Assembly (NCBI RefSeq): GCF_028618555.1
Contig: NZ_JAQITD010000002.1
Span: 97,503 to 161,502 of the forward strand
Source: Bartonella sp. CM31XJBT
GTDB taxonomy: Bacteria > Pseudomonadota > Alphaproteobacteria > Rhizobiales > Rhizobiaceae
DNA length: 64,000 nt
Reading direction: 5' to 3'
The translations under genes and the position numbers were made by a program. This document shows, one piece after another, positions 51,956 through 61,164 of the stretch. Within the stretch, counting starts at the first letter, position 1. Every line of letters begins with the position of its first letter. The notes beneath the pieces are model-generated. The model made no database searches. It had not been told where the DNA came from and worked only from the letters and a program-made list of their open reading frames with translations.

Positions 51956-52509
51956 ATACAAAAGATTTAGTTTATATTGCTTTATTTGCCGCTATTTATG
52001 CTATTTTGGGCCTTTTCCCTTCTATTTATCTTCCTTTTCTTCTAGGGGTACCTGTTACAGCTCAATCGATGGGACCGATGCTAGCAGGGTCTATACTTGG
52101 GGCAAAAAGGGGTGCTTTAGCGTCACTCCTTTTTCTTGTTCTTGTTGCGATTGGATTACCTCTGTTGTCTGGTGGTCGTGGTGGAATCAGTGTCTTTTCA
52201 GGGATTGCAAGTGGTTATTTAATAGGTTTTCCATTTGCCGCATTTTTTATTGGTTTAATGGTAGAGTTGTTTTGGCAGCGGTTAAATTTTATAACATTAT
52301 TTATGATAAATACTTTTGGTGGCATTGGGATAGTTTATTCTTTTGGGGTTCCATGGACAGCGTATATGACCAAAGTTTCTTTACTGAATGTTTTAATGGC
52401 TTCATCAGTTTTTTTGATAGGCGATTGTTTAAAAGCGTTGATTGCATCCTTTATTGCACTCGCGATTAAAAGATCTGTTCCTCTCATGCATTCAAAGCAT
52501 AATAACTAA
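51952..52509 (+). CDS. bioY: Biotin transporter S component BioY (copy 1)
   Basis: A 185-residue substrate-binding membrane protein with six membrane segments. Signature: LLGVPVTAQSMGPMLAGSIL, GAKRGALASLLFL and GRGGISVFSG, which line the biotin site. It is the last gene of the bioMNY operon. Bartonella lacks much of biotin synthesis, so uptake is likely needed. Confidence 0.94.
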   Translation: MNTKDLVYIALFAAIYAILGLFPSIYLPFLLGVPVTAQSMGPMLAGSILGAKRGALASLLFLVLVAIGLPLLSGGRGGISVFSGIASGYLIGFPFAAFFIGLMVELFWQRLNFITLFMINTFGGIGIVYSFGVPWTAYMTKVSLLNVLMASSVFLIGDCLKALIASFIALAIKRSVPLMHSKHNN

Positions 52510-52766
52510 AATAAATGTATTATTTTGTTATGCTGTTGTTATATAATATTCGTATATCACTATTATTGAATTTAACTATAGTAATTTATGATATAATTAA
52601 ACATTGTAGAATCTAATATGATTTATATAAGTAATATTATTAAAATAAATTATTATAATATTTTTCTCTATATCTAAGGCATTTAAAGTGTACTTTTATA
52701 AATCTGATACTTTTTATTAATTGTACAACAATAACGAAAGCTTTTCCCTAGTGAAGGAATAATTCA

Positions 52767-53333
52767 GTGAATACAAAGGATTTGGTTTATATTGCTTTAT
52801 TTGCCGCTATTTACGCTGTTTTGAGTCTTTTTCCTCCTCTTTATCTTCCTTTTTTGCTGGGTGTCCCTATTACAGCTCAGTCTATGGCTCCGATGTTAGC
52901 AGGCTCTATACTTGGAGCAAAAAGGGGAGCGTTAGCATCACTTCTTTTCCTTGTTCTTATTGCAATTGGGTTACCTCTATTGCCTAGTGGTCGTGGTGGA
53001 ATTAGTGTTTTTTCAGGAGTTACAAGTGGTTATCTGATTAGTTTTCCATTTGCTGCATTTTTTATTGGCTTTATGGTAGAATTGTTTTGGCAGCGGTTAA
53101 ATTTTATAATATTATTTATGATAAATACTGTGGGTGGCATTGGGATAGTCTATTCTTTTGGAATACCATGGGTAGCGTATATGACACAGGTTCCTTTTCT
53201 GACAGTTTTAATAAGTTCATTAGGTTTTTTTGTTAGTGGTTTCTTGAAAGTGCTGATTGCATCCTTTGTAGCGTTGACCATAAAAAAAACCGTTCCTCTC
53301 ATTCATTCGGAAAAAGGGGCAGTTTTGTACTGA
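52767..53333 (+). CDS. bioY: Biotin transporter S component BioY (copy 2)
   Basis: A 188-residue paralogue of the preceding gene, nearly identical through the first 140 residues and more diverged in the last helix. It has its own GTG start, ribosome binding site (GAAGGAA) and a 257-base AT-rich leader, so it may have a separate promoter. Both copies keep the biotin-site motifs. A tandem duplication is likely. Confidence 0.92.
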   Translation: MNTKDLVYIALFAAIYAVLSLFPPLYLPFLLGVPITAQSMAPMLAGSILGAKRGALASLLFLVLIAIGLPLLPSGRGGISVFSGVTSGYLISFPFAAFFIGFMVELFWQRLNFIILFMINTVGGIGIVYSFGIPWVAYMTQVPFLTVLISSLGFFVSGFLKVLIASFVALTIKKTVPLIHSEKGAVLY

Positions 53334-53527
53334 AGAACAAGTTTTGCCAAATGTATGTAGATTAAAAAGCACCACGGAATACCATTTTGTTTTGTCACTT
53401 TTTTATTGGTATTTTTATCTGCATAGCTCTCAGAGGTAGCCATACGAAAATTGAATGTTTCGGCACCAAAATTCTTTTTTCTTTCAGGAGCAGCCCCTAA
53501 ATAGCCAATTAATATCATTTTATTCAA
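53330..53527 (-). pseudogene. Single-stranded DNA-binding protein, fragment
   Basis: The first 45 codons read MNKMILIGYLGAAPERK and then TFNFRMATSESYADKNTNKK, the OB-fold N-terminus of SSB. After KVTK the frame shifts (KQNGIPWCF versus EW-SVV), and only the start of the gene remains. It is likely a phage or plasmid ssb relic, next to bioY. Confidence 0.75.
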
Positions 53528-53736
53528 CAGGCTTGTAAGTTTTATTCGATTTGCATATTATATGCATAAAGCCTTAGAATAATTTATTATTTTTTTAATA
53601 TTTTTAGTTAATTAATCACTAATTTTAAAAGTGTTAAATTATATTAATTGTATAAAAACATGGATAATTTAGTGTTCATCTAAAAACTCTTGATGTATAT
53701 AGTGCCCTTATAAATGTATTAATATAAGGTATAAAA

Positions 53737-54031
53737 ATGAGATTTGAATGGAATGAAGCTAAAACAAAAAGTAATCTTAGAAAGCACCGTGTAAAGTTTT
53801 GAAATAGTTGCATGTGTTTTTTCGGACCCATTCTCCATAACTAAACAAGAACGTATTGAAAACGGAGAGTATGGTTAGCAAGCTTTAGGGCTCATGGATG
53901 GTTTTTTATTATTATTCGTAGCGCATACTGTCCATGACGATAAAAATGGTATAGAGGTAATCCGTATTATTTCAGCACGGCGAGCCAACTTGAAAAAAAG
54001 GAAACGTTATAAAGAAGAAAGTTCGTTATGA
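53737..54031 (+). pseudogene. BrnT-family toxin, broken
   Basis: Reads MRFEWNEAKTKSNLRKHRVK, the DUF497/BrnT start, then after a one-base loss the frame continues FEIVACVFSDPFSITKQERI, a TAG where the family has Trp (EYG-stop-QALG), and VRI-type end RIISARRANLKKRKRY. BrnT is a ribonuclease toxin; this copy cannot be made. Confidence 0.85.
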
Positions 54032-54315
54032 AATTGAGGTAGGTAACTTATCAGCTTTGACAGATGAACAGAGAGTTGAAATTGATAAATTGGCTGTAAT
54101 GTCAGATAGTGCAATTGATCATAGAGATATTCCGTCACTCAATGATGTGTTCTGGAAAAATGCCGTTCGCAATCCATTCTATAAACCACCCAAAACTGTC
54201 ACAACAGTGCGTGTGGATTCAGACGTTCCAGCGTGACTTTAAAAGTCAAGGGAAAGGATATCAAATGCGTATTAACGCCATTTTACGTGATACTATGCTT
54301 CGTTCAATGCACTGA
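54010..54315 (+). pseudogene. BrnA-family antitoxin, broken
   Basis: Reads KKKVRYEIEVGNLSALTDEQ and goes on to IDHRDIPSLNDVFWKNAVRN and VTTVRVDSDV, then TGA in place of Trp, then after a one-base shift KSQGKGYQMRINAILRDTML. This is the BrnA ribbon-helix-helix order. The start codon appears to be ATA (normally ATG). It overlaps the brnT end. Confidence 0.8.
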
Positions 54316-54560
54316 TTTCTCCTCCACTTAAAAGCCGGGAAGGGGGAGCCCATATTCTAAAAATCTAAGCAGCTTTCACTGCAGAGTTCTCTAAAATTCG
54401 TATTGCTTTGCAATTAAAATTGTATAGCTTCGATCTTTAACTAACTGATTCTAAACAATACAATATATTTTGGATACACTATCTTCCCATAATCACTAAG
54501 ATAACTTGGGAAGCACCTGCCATCTGATAAGACTATAGACATTGTAATTATGTTAACTTT

Positions 54561-55417
54561 ATGAATACCATTAACTTTCTTTCTTATAAATATAAAATAG
54601 ATCCAGCCTCAGAATTAGTTAATATCAATGATGCTGATAAATTTTTATAGGAAAGAAGATACGATTTTAACTGTGATAATCAATGTGCTACTTTAATAAT
54701 CGAAAATTTTTCTGTGAACTCGAAGATCTGCTATTGGATTTATGTTTTAACGGGAGAAAATAGTCCTTATAATCCTGAAGTTATTGATTCTGAAAACGAT
54801 TTTCAGAATATTCCTAACCCACGTTCTAAAAATCAGATTGAACAGAATAAGCAATATTTTGGAATTTTGATTCCTATAGAGTTTACTCTTTTTTCTTCAA
54901 ATAAAGAGTTAAACAAATTCTTGCAGCTACACTACAAAAAATCTTTTCCCCCGAAAACGATTGATATCTCACCTGATATTGTTGGTAAGGAAGAGTTCGA
55001 AAAAAATTGCTTTTAATTAAAGAAATAAAACTGAAATATACACAACCAAAACAATTAGATTTTTTTGCAATGCAATCAGAAGACAACTTGCTAAAGATGG
55101 CTAAACTTTTGTTGGGTGAATTTCCCACGGATGATTATTCTGAAATGGAACTTGACTTGGGTATCAAATTTAAAGAAAAAAATAATTTAAAGAATTATTT
55201 TTTGAATCTTTTTAAAAAATATAAATTAAATCCAGCATTTAAAAACATAAGTTTTGTTGGAAAGACACATAATAATTTTGATATAATCTTTAATACTGAA
55301 ACTTTTCAACATAAATTTGCTATTAAAACAAGTAAAAATGATAATGGTATGTATAATGAAGGTCATATAAAAGAAAAATTAAATCATGAAATCGTAAGTT
55401 TTACTGTATCTATTTAA
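54561..55417 (+). pseudogene. Unknown protein of about 285 residues, broken
   Basis: Conceptual frames: an N-terminal part starting MNTINFLSYKYKIDPASELV with a TAG at 54648, a middle part (54714-55016), then one base missing from an A-run (about 54999-55006) and a C-terminal part (55007-55417). Nothing in it is recognised; it lacks membrane segments. It converges with a broken membrane-protein gene. Confidence 0.6.
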
Positions 55418-55939
55418 TAGAGCTCTGTAGCGTGTAAATAGATATATTTATTAAACTGCGTGTACGCAACATAAGGAAGAATACACAGACTAAAAAAAAG
55501 TACCAAATTATGGTATTTGAATATCCAAGAGCAATATCTAAGTACCAAAGTATGGTATCCAATGAAAAAGAAAACTTGTGCTCCACGTACTTAGAAATGA
55601 CAGGCAAAGAAACAGTTTCTTTATAAATACTTGGGAAAATTAAAACGACAAGCGCTAAAATTATTAACTTTAGGAGACTGTGCATATACTGATATAACTC
55701 ACATGTTAATCTCTTCCAACCTGTTGTATTGCCGCATTTATATTGTGGGTTGTTTTGCAACTCAGAAGGGATATTAGAATTGCGTAAAATTGCAAAAACA
55801 GTTGTTACGATCACCAAAAAAATAGACGCGAATGTCAAAATACCCTGAATAAGTCAAGATTTTTTCTTATTCCTAAAAAACATACAAATATAAAAATTAT
55901 AACGCCAAACAAGGCTTTTCTCTTCTTATCTGTAAACAT
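55410..55939 (-). pseudogene. Unknown four-helix membrane protein, frameshifted
   Basis: Starts MFTDKKRKALFGVIIFIFVC from ATG 55939, then shifts (the 101-base offset to the TTG at 55838 is not a multiple of three) into TFASIFLVIVTTVFAIL and three further hydrophobic segments. Overlaps the 3' end of the previous gene by eight bases. Not recognised. Confidence 0.55.
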
Positions 55940-56514
55940 ATTTATTTCCTGTGAAAAAATTATGATCTCAATTTCTTAAATTATTTTCTGATATAAAAAC
56001 ACAAACTACCTTTTAGTCTTTTTAGCATTTGCTTTTCTTTTAATAGCAATGTCTTCTATTGCATCCAGTTGCTTTTAATATTTTAGTTAACCTCGTCTAT
56101 GATTTATCTATAGTTGATGATAGCTTTAAACACAGAGCTCCATAATCCCAAACTCTTGCTTGCATTTTGATACCAAAATCCACCTTTCAACAAAGCCCAT
56201 CGCACTGGCAACCCTTTCATAAAGATTAAAGAAAAGCTCTGTTATTTCAAAAGTACACGAAAGGGAATCATAATTGCCGCAATATTTTTTGCGCTGATGC
56301 TGGCTACTCATGTTTTAAAAAACAAATATTTTGAAATTCGCGTATCCTAAAATCCTTAATTTGTATTAATGGATTTATTTACTTTATAAATTTGATACTA
56401 TAGAGCTATTTTAGCTTCTAGAAATATATTGTACATTAAAAAAACTTTTTAATCACTCTTTAAATGCATATCCAATCCAAAAATGATCAGCACTTTTCAC
56501 TATTTTGCTACTTT
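55940..56514. other. Gap with a decayed reading frame
   Basis: The minus strand has fragments of an unknown frame (56311 to about 56000: ITELFFNLYERVASAMGFVE and, near the end, DAIEDIAIKRKANAKKTKR). No family is recognised. Otherwise AT-rich. Confidence 0.35.
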
Positions 56515-56901
56515 TTAGAAATCTATTTTAAACTCTCCTATCATTAGTTCATGAAGAGTTTTGGTGCGTGAAAGAAGGTCTTTTTCAATCTCTTCACAAT
56601 ACTTAGAAAAATCTGTTGCTCTTGGAATGATTTTTTTAGACATGCTTTCTACGTTGCTCTGCAAAATGCGTTTTAAGGACTCTTTCAAAATCAATAAGGA
56701 AATACCTTTGAGTTCAGTTTGATAAGCTTGAGAAGAGGTATTATAGTCCATATATTTTTGCATGTGGAAGCTACCACAAGAGAACAAGCGAAAAGTATTA
56801 GAGATATCATCATTTGAAGCTTTTACAGCAATAAACCTGTGAAGCCATATGCAAGTCTCAAGTGCATTTTCTTCATTCGATTTTTGTTTTTAATTTTCCA
56901 T
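56515..56901 (-). pseudogene. Unknown protein of about 128 residues with early stop
   Basis: The frame is open from 56515 up to an ATG at 56901 except for a TAA at codon 4 (MEN-stop). The body reads ALETCIWLHRFIAVKASNDD and ends HELMIGEFKIDF; it is helical and rich in charged residues. A TTG at 56787 could start a 90-residue version. Not recognised. Confidence 0.5.
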
Positions 56902-56957
56902 ACGACACACGGCTATTTCAGGCTATTACTTTGGGTTGATTAAGATTTGTAAGGAAA

Positions 56958-58242
56958 GTTGATTGGCTAGCAGTTAAGGCTGAGTTTAAAGACTGGGATT
57001 ATAAAACCCAAGGGCTGACAGAAGCCGGTGCAGCTATCGTGGCATTGGCTGTCACGGCGGTTACAGGCGGAGCAGCCTCGGGCGCTGCTAGTGCCATTAC
57101 CGGTGCTTTGGGGCTTGGCTCGAGCACCGCCATGAATGCAGCGATACAGGCAGGTGTCCAAGCGCTGATTAACAAAAGCGCTGTGGCTTTTGTCAATAAT
57201 CGCGGCAATATTGCCGGCGCCTTGCATGAGTTAGGTTCTTCCAAGAATGTTCTCAGCATTGTCTCATCGATGTTGACAGCGGGCTTAACCAGCCAAATAA
57301 CGGAAATGGCTAGGTGTTGGACAATCTTTGCCAAAAACCGCTCCTTTTGTCGATCGTATCGCCCTTGAAGCGGAAAAGAACCTGATCAAAGCCGCCATTG
57401 GCACAGGCGTGCAAACGGCTCTTGAGGGCGGCTCTCTTGACAAGAACTTTTTTAACAATCTGCGCATCGCCCTGTCTGATACGGTTGGCAAATCATTGGC
57501 GGAAGAAATCGGCACCGCCAAGGCAGAAGGCAAAATAGACACGATCACACAAATCGTTGCCCACGCTGGTCTTGGCTGCTTAAAAGGCGCTGTTGCGAGC
57601 GGTGCTTGCTCTGCCGGTGCTGTGGGGGGTGCTGTGGGCGAAGCCACTGCTATGTTTCAGTTTCAATTGTGGTCCCCCAATTTTATACAAAAAGAAATAG
57701 CAGCATTGGATGGTCGTATTCCAACGGCAGAAGAACAAGCGCGTATAAATGCAAAGATTGAAGCACAGTTTGCTGACTTTAGCGATCATGCCATTGATGT
57801 CGCACGGGCTGTGGGGGGCTTTGCTGCTGCCCTTGCTGGTGGTGATGTTAATGCCGGAGCCGATGCCGCAGGTAATGCTACGGAGAATAATTTTCTTCCT
57901 GCGGTAGCAGCATTCATTGTGTCGCTTACACCAGAAGAGTTGGCAGCTCTGTCTCTTTTTATGGCTGGCGGAGCAACTGTTGTTGGATCCTCTAGCAATA
58001 AGACGGCTATAACGGATTTCCTTGGCTATTTGTTTGCATCGAAAAATGCAGAAGAAGACAGCGAAAAAACAAACCAAAACTCAAAAGAAGAAAAAAATAA
58101 AGCTTCTCAGAAGGAAAGTAAAAATAAGAAAAAAACGGAAACAATAAAGAACCACAAAACAATAATGATGGAAAGGGTAACATATTTGGACAAGTCAGGA
58201 AGCATCATGATAAAAAATGCGATGAGAAAAAACAAGAATTAA
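56958..58242 (+). pseudogene. FHA/CdiA pre-toxin region, 5'-truncated and frameshifted
   Basis: The frame opens at VDWLAVKAEFKDWDYKTQGL then TEAGAAIVALAVTAVTGGAA, typical of the pre-toxin stalk of haemagglutinin/CdiA proteins (DUF637 type). An extra A at about 57314 shifts the frame after TSQITEMA; the second frame continues VGQSLPKTAPFVDRIALEAE and NNLRIALSDTVGKSLAEEIG, then GEATAM and a GNATENN segment similar to the VENN motif that precedes toxin tips. No secretion domain or start codon, so it is a displaced 3' piece of an fhaB/cdiA gene. Confidence 0.82.
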
Positions 58243-58641
58243 ATGATGAAGGATGTAGAACATGCAAAACAGAAATAGTATTCAAAACTAAGACGGATAA
58301 GGGGGGGAGTAAGATCTCGTGCGGATATCGTTTATATAGAGAATAGTAAAATAAAAATTGGCGAGGTAAAAACGGGGAAGAATGCTAAATTAAGTGAACA
58401 ACAAAAGATTTTGAAAGAGGCATATAAAAAAGGAAATGCAGAACCTACAAAAGGAAATTATATAAAATTTCTTAAAGATAACAAAGAGTTCTTAGAGAAA
58501 TATCAAAAAGATTTCAAAGATTTTAAAGAAAGTAAGAAAGAATTAGAAAATGAGAATAGAAAATGGATTAAAGAACAATTGAATAATAAGTTAGACAAAA
58601 CTGACGTTAACGTTTTTCATTATCCAGGACTTTTTGAATGA
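58150..58641 (+). pseudogene. Toxin tip 1: PD-(D/E)xK-like nuclease, frameshifted
   Basis: After the pre-toxin region the frames continue as GKGNIFGQVRKHHDKKCDEK and CRTCKTEIVFKTKTDKGG, then, after a one-base gain in a seven-G run at 58301-58307, VRSRADIVYIENSKIKIGEV with KTGKNAKLSEQQ. The pattern Asp, then Glu-x-Lys, then Gln matches the PD-(D/E)xK nuclease core (D-x(10-12)-E-x-K, Q downstream). A charged helical tail follows. Inferred to be a DNA- or RNA-cutting toxin; two indels have inactivated it. Confidence 0.6.
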
Positions 58642-58653
58642 AAGTGAATAGCG

Positions 58654-58743
58654 ATGCGAACTAAAGACGTGACAGAGATTTTAAAAACGCTTGGCTGGGA
58701 GACGAAAGATCAACTATTATTTACAGTGGTAGAACAGTATTAG
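58654..58743 (+). pseudogene. Truncated immunity-like gene
   Basis: Thirty codons starting MRTKDVTEILKTLGWE and ending with TAG. The start matches the beginning of the protein at 59137 (MQTKDAAEILKSLGCE). It lies just after toxin tip 1, where its immunity gene should be. Confidence 0.6.
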
Positions 58744-58776
58744 CGTGAATAAACTGCGACTTATGGAGAATAATCT

Positions 58777-59130
58777 ATGAACTTTTCGTTAAAAAAAATA
58801 CATCGCCCTGATATTATTTATGTGGAGAAAGGTGTATTAAAAGTTATTGATATAAAAACTGGTAATTTTCAATTAACAGAATGTCAAAAAGATTTTGAAA
58901 TAGCGTATAAAACAGGAGATGCAAAACCTTTTGGAAAAATTATGAAACGCTATCTAGGGGAAAATAAGGAACAGCTTAATAAATACCAAGAAGATTTGAA
59001 AAAATTTGAAGGAGATGCAGAGCTTCTGAAAGAGTTTAGAGACAATTGGAGTGAAAATCAAATAAACAAAGAGTGGAATAGAATAATTCCTTATACAGTT
59101 AGCTGTTATCCGGCGGTTGGAGAAGAGTGA
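58777..59130 (+). CDS. Orphan toxin tip 2: PD-(D/E)xK-like nuclease
   Basis: A 117-residue protein with its own ribosome binding site (GGAGA, seven bases before the ATG). It has RPDIIYVEKGVLKVIDIKTG followed by NFQLTECQKDF: Asp, then Asp-x-Lys, then Gln, the same layout as toxin tip 1 and matching the PD-(D/E)xK core. A helical Lys/Glu-rich C-terminus follows. The reading frame is intact but lacks any secretion or stalk part, so it is an orphan CDI-type toxin module that might be delivered only after recombination with a full cdiA gene. The immunity-like gene follows after six bases. Confidence 0.65.
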   Translation: MNFSLKKIHRPDIIYVEKGVLKVIDIKTGNFQLTECQKDFEIAYKTGDAKPFGKIMKRYLGENKEQLNKYQEDLKKFEGDAELLKEFRDNWSENQINKEWNRIIPYTVSCYPAVGEE

Positions 59131-59136
59131 AACATT

Positions 59137-61164
59137 ATGCAAACTAAAGATGCAGCAGAAATATTAAAAAGTCTGGGCTGTGAGCTCTATCGTGATGAAG
59201 TAGGCGATACATTTGCCTATTATTATCTTCCGGATCGCATTGTGGATTTGAGCTATGGTGTGAAACATGAAACGGATGGTGAAAAATTTTGGTTATTAGC
59301 TAGTCTCACAACGGCTTCTTATAGTCTTGCTTGTGAATATTCTAGGGGGCAAAAGTCACGGTATGGATATATACTCTATCCAGAAATAGGTGATTTCGGG
59401 GTTACGGTACCGGATCTTTTAGAAAGTCATATTGAATCTGCTTTAAACAAAGTCATTACTTGGGCAAAAACACGAAATATTAAACAAAAATTACATGAAG
59501 AAGCTGCTAATCATTCTCTTGTTGCAAAGGCTCTTCTCGGCGAGATAGAAGCTTTAAGGAGTTATGAGTCTACGCCCAAAATAAACGTATCAGAATTTGC
59601 CGATTACGCAACCATGGAGTGGATTGATCGCCTTATTTTATTTGCACAGGCCTATAAAAATGGGGAATTAGACGATATTCTAACGCGCAATAAGCCAAAA
59701 CAGCGCTCGATAAATCTCATCGCAGCAAGTCGCATCCTCAAAACGCGAGGATGGATTGCTATGGAACCTGAGAGAATGTTTCTCTCTTTGCCAGACCGTT
59801 TTATTCAATTTGATTTTGGCTTTATCCGTCTTCCTGATAATTACAATGTTCGTCTTGAAGCTGAAATATCTAATGAAATGATTTCTGTAGCTTGCAAATA
59901 TATTCACTATAGGAGAGAATATAATTGGATACGACCTACGGATATTTATAAGTCTTTTAACACGATTGGAGGAGGTTTTTTTAGTGGTTTTGGCAAGGAA
60001 ATTGATATTTGTGTAGAGGAATTGAATGAGCAAGAGTTGACAAAAATCTCTGAGCGGATAATACAATGGGCGCGTGCCCAAGATTTACAAGCATCAATAG
60101 AAAGCAAAACACGTGTTCAAAAGTATAGCTACAATATAGATATAGTCTGGCATTTGGCTTGCTTAGCGTTGACAGGTCGAATTGATATCCTGAAATCTTA
60201 TAAAAATTTTCTAGAAGCTGGTACGATTTCTGAACATTTGGATGATGATTTGGATGATGATGAAGTAGAAAAATATGTTAACCATGCCGTTGAATTTTCT
60301 GAAAAACATCTGAAAATCCTTAATGAGCGAGAGTCAGCAGAAGCACATCTCAGTCCACAAGTTTTGATTACTTTCAATAAAGTTACAGAGCAATTAAAAG
60401 AAATGGGGTGGACAGTTTATCGCGATAAGAACTATGATCGCAATGCTTATTTTGTAAGTAAAGACCGTATCATCAATATAATGTATAACCTTCAAAGTGA
60501 TGAAGAAGAGCCGATTGTTGTATTTAAGGCTTCGCTTTCAACACTTGGCTTTTCTACTGCTCATAGAGAGATGTTTCCTAGATTGCCCCAATATATAGCT
60601 CTCAAAGAGGCAGAAGAATTTTATACAGTTTCTAGTACTGAATTGGATGAAGGCAAGCTAAAGGAGATTTGTACAGATATACTTGAGTGGGCTGATCGGC
60701 AAAATGTCAATCAAATCATCTATGATTATGCCGCTTTGCCAACAAACAGTGAAGCTCACCTTGTGGCACGTCACTTTATAGCACTCATTCTGATTGGTGA
60801 TATTGAAAAGCTCAAATTTTATAAGGAAAGTTTCAGGGCAAAGAACCATCTAGGCTTTGTGGAAGGTATCACGAAATATACGATTGACAACGCTCTTACT
60901 CTTGCACGGCGTTATCGGACTGGTTTTCCCAAAAACGCTCCGATTTTGAGTTTGGATGCGCAAACAGCATCTGTTGCTTCTAAAACAACTTCTGTTGAAG
61001 TGGCAGAGGAAGTGGATGAAGCAGATGACACTGATGATCGTCTTACCATGGAAAGTGTTCATGCACTTCCCAATACAACACCAGTTGTTCTATGCGCTTC
61101 ATCACAAATGATCAGATCAAATTCGGGTAACTCATGGGTATTTTGTGCATCCGAAATCACTTGA
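59137..61164 (+). CDS. Three-repeat immunity-like protein (poly-immunity candidate)
   Basis: A 675-residue protein made of three tandem, diverged copies of one unit of about 200 residues: 1-187, 188-400 and 401-605, then an acidic tail. Each copy shows a helix of type AAEILKSLG, AASRILKTRG or KVTEQLKEMG; a strand pair around LPDRIVDLSY, LPDRFIQFDF or KDRIINIMYN; a helix ending ITWAKTRNIKQ, IQWARAQDLQ or LEWADRQNVNQ; and a LxALxGxIxxLKxYK segment. The start resembles the truncated immunity-like gene upstream (58654). It lies directly after an orphan nuclease tip, the place for an immunity gene. The three-copy form is unusual; immunity is inferred from context. The last 35 codons run into DNA antisense to the helicase, so the native end is lost. 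Confidence 0.7.
   Translation: MQTKDAAEILKSLGCELYRDEVGDTFAYYYLPDRIVDLSYGVKHETDGEKFWLLASLTTASYSLACEYSRGQKSRYGYILYPEIGDFGVTVPDLLESHIESALNKVITWAKTRNIKQKLHEEAANHSLVAKALLGEIEALRSYESTPKINVSEFADYATMEWIDRLILFAQAYKNGELDDILTRNKPKQRSINLIAASRILKTRGWIAMEPERMFLSLPDRFIQFDFGFIRLPDNYNVRLEAEISNEMISVACKYIHYRREYNWIRPTDIYKSFNTIGGGFFSGFGKEIDICVEELNEQELTKISERIIQWARAQDLQASIESKTRVQKYSYNIDIVWHLACLALTGRIDILKSYKNFLEAGTISEHLDDDLDDDEVEKYVNHAVEFSEKHLKILNERESAEAHLSPQVLITFNKVTEQLKEMGWTVYRDKNYDRNAYFVSKDRIINIMYNLQSDEEEPIVVFKASLSTLGFSTAHREMFPRLPQYIALKEAEEFYTVSSTELDEGKLKEICTDILEWADRQNVNQIIYDYAALPTNSEAHLVARHFIALILIGDIEKLKFYKESFRAKNHLGFVEGITKYTIDNALTLARRYRTGFPKNAPILSLDAQTASVASKTTSVEVAEEVDEADDTDDRLTMESVHALPNTTPVVLCASSQMIRSNSGNSWVFCASEIT

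Noticed and set aside
51885..52469. A 194-codon frame overlapping bioN and bioY
   Set aside because: It is out of frame over clearly conserved bioY codons and is Phe/Cys/Tyr-rich, typical of a shadow frame.
13057..54315. TGA read as Trp (recoding) to explain the Trp-to-TGA changes
   Set aside because: Core genes use TGA as a normal stop (for example subunit b' at 2109-2111), some Trp codons changed to TAG, and frameshifts occur in the same genes.
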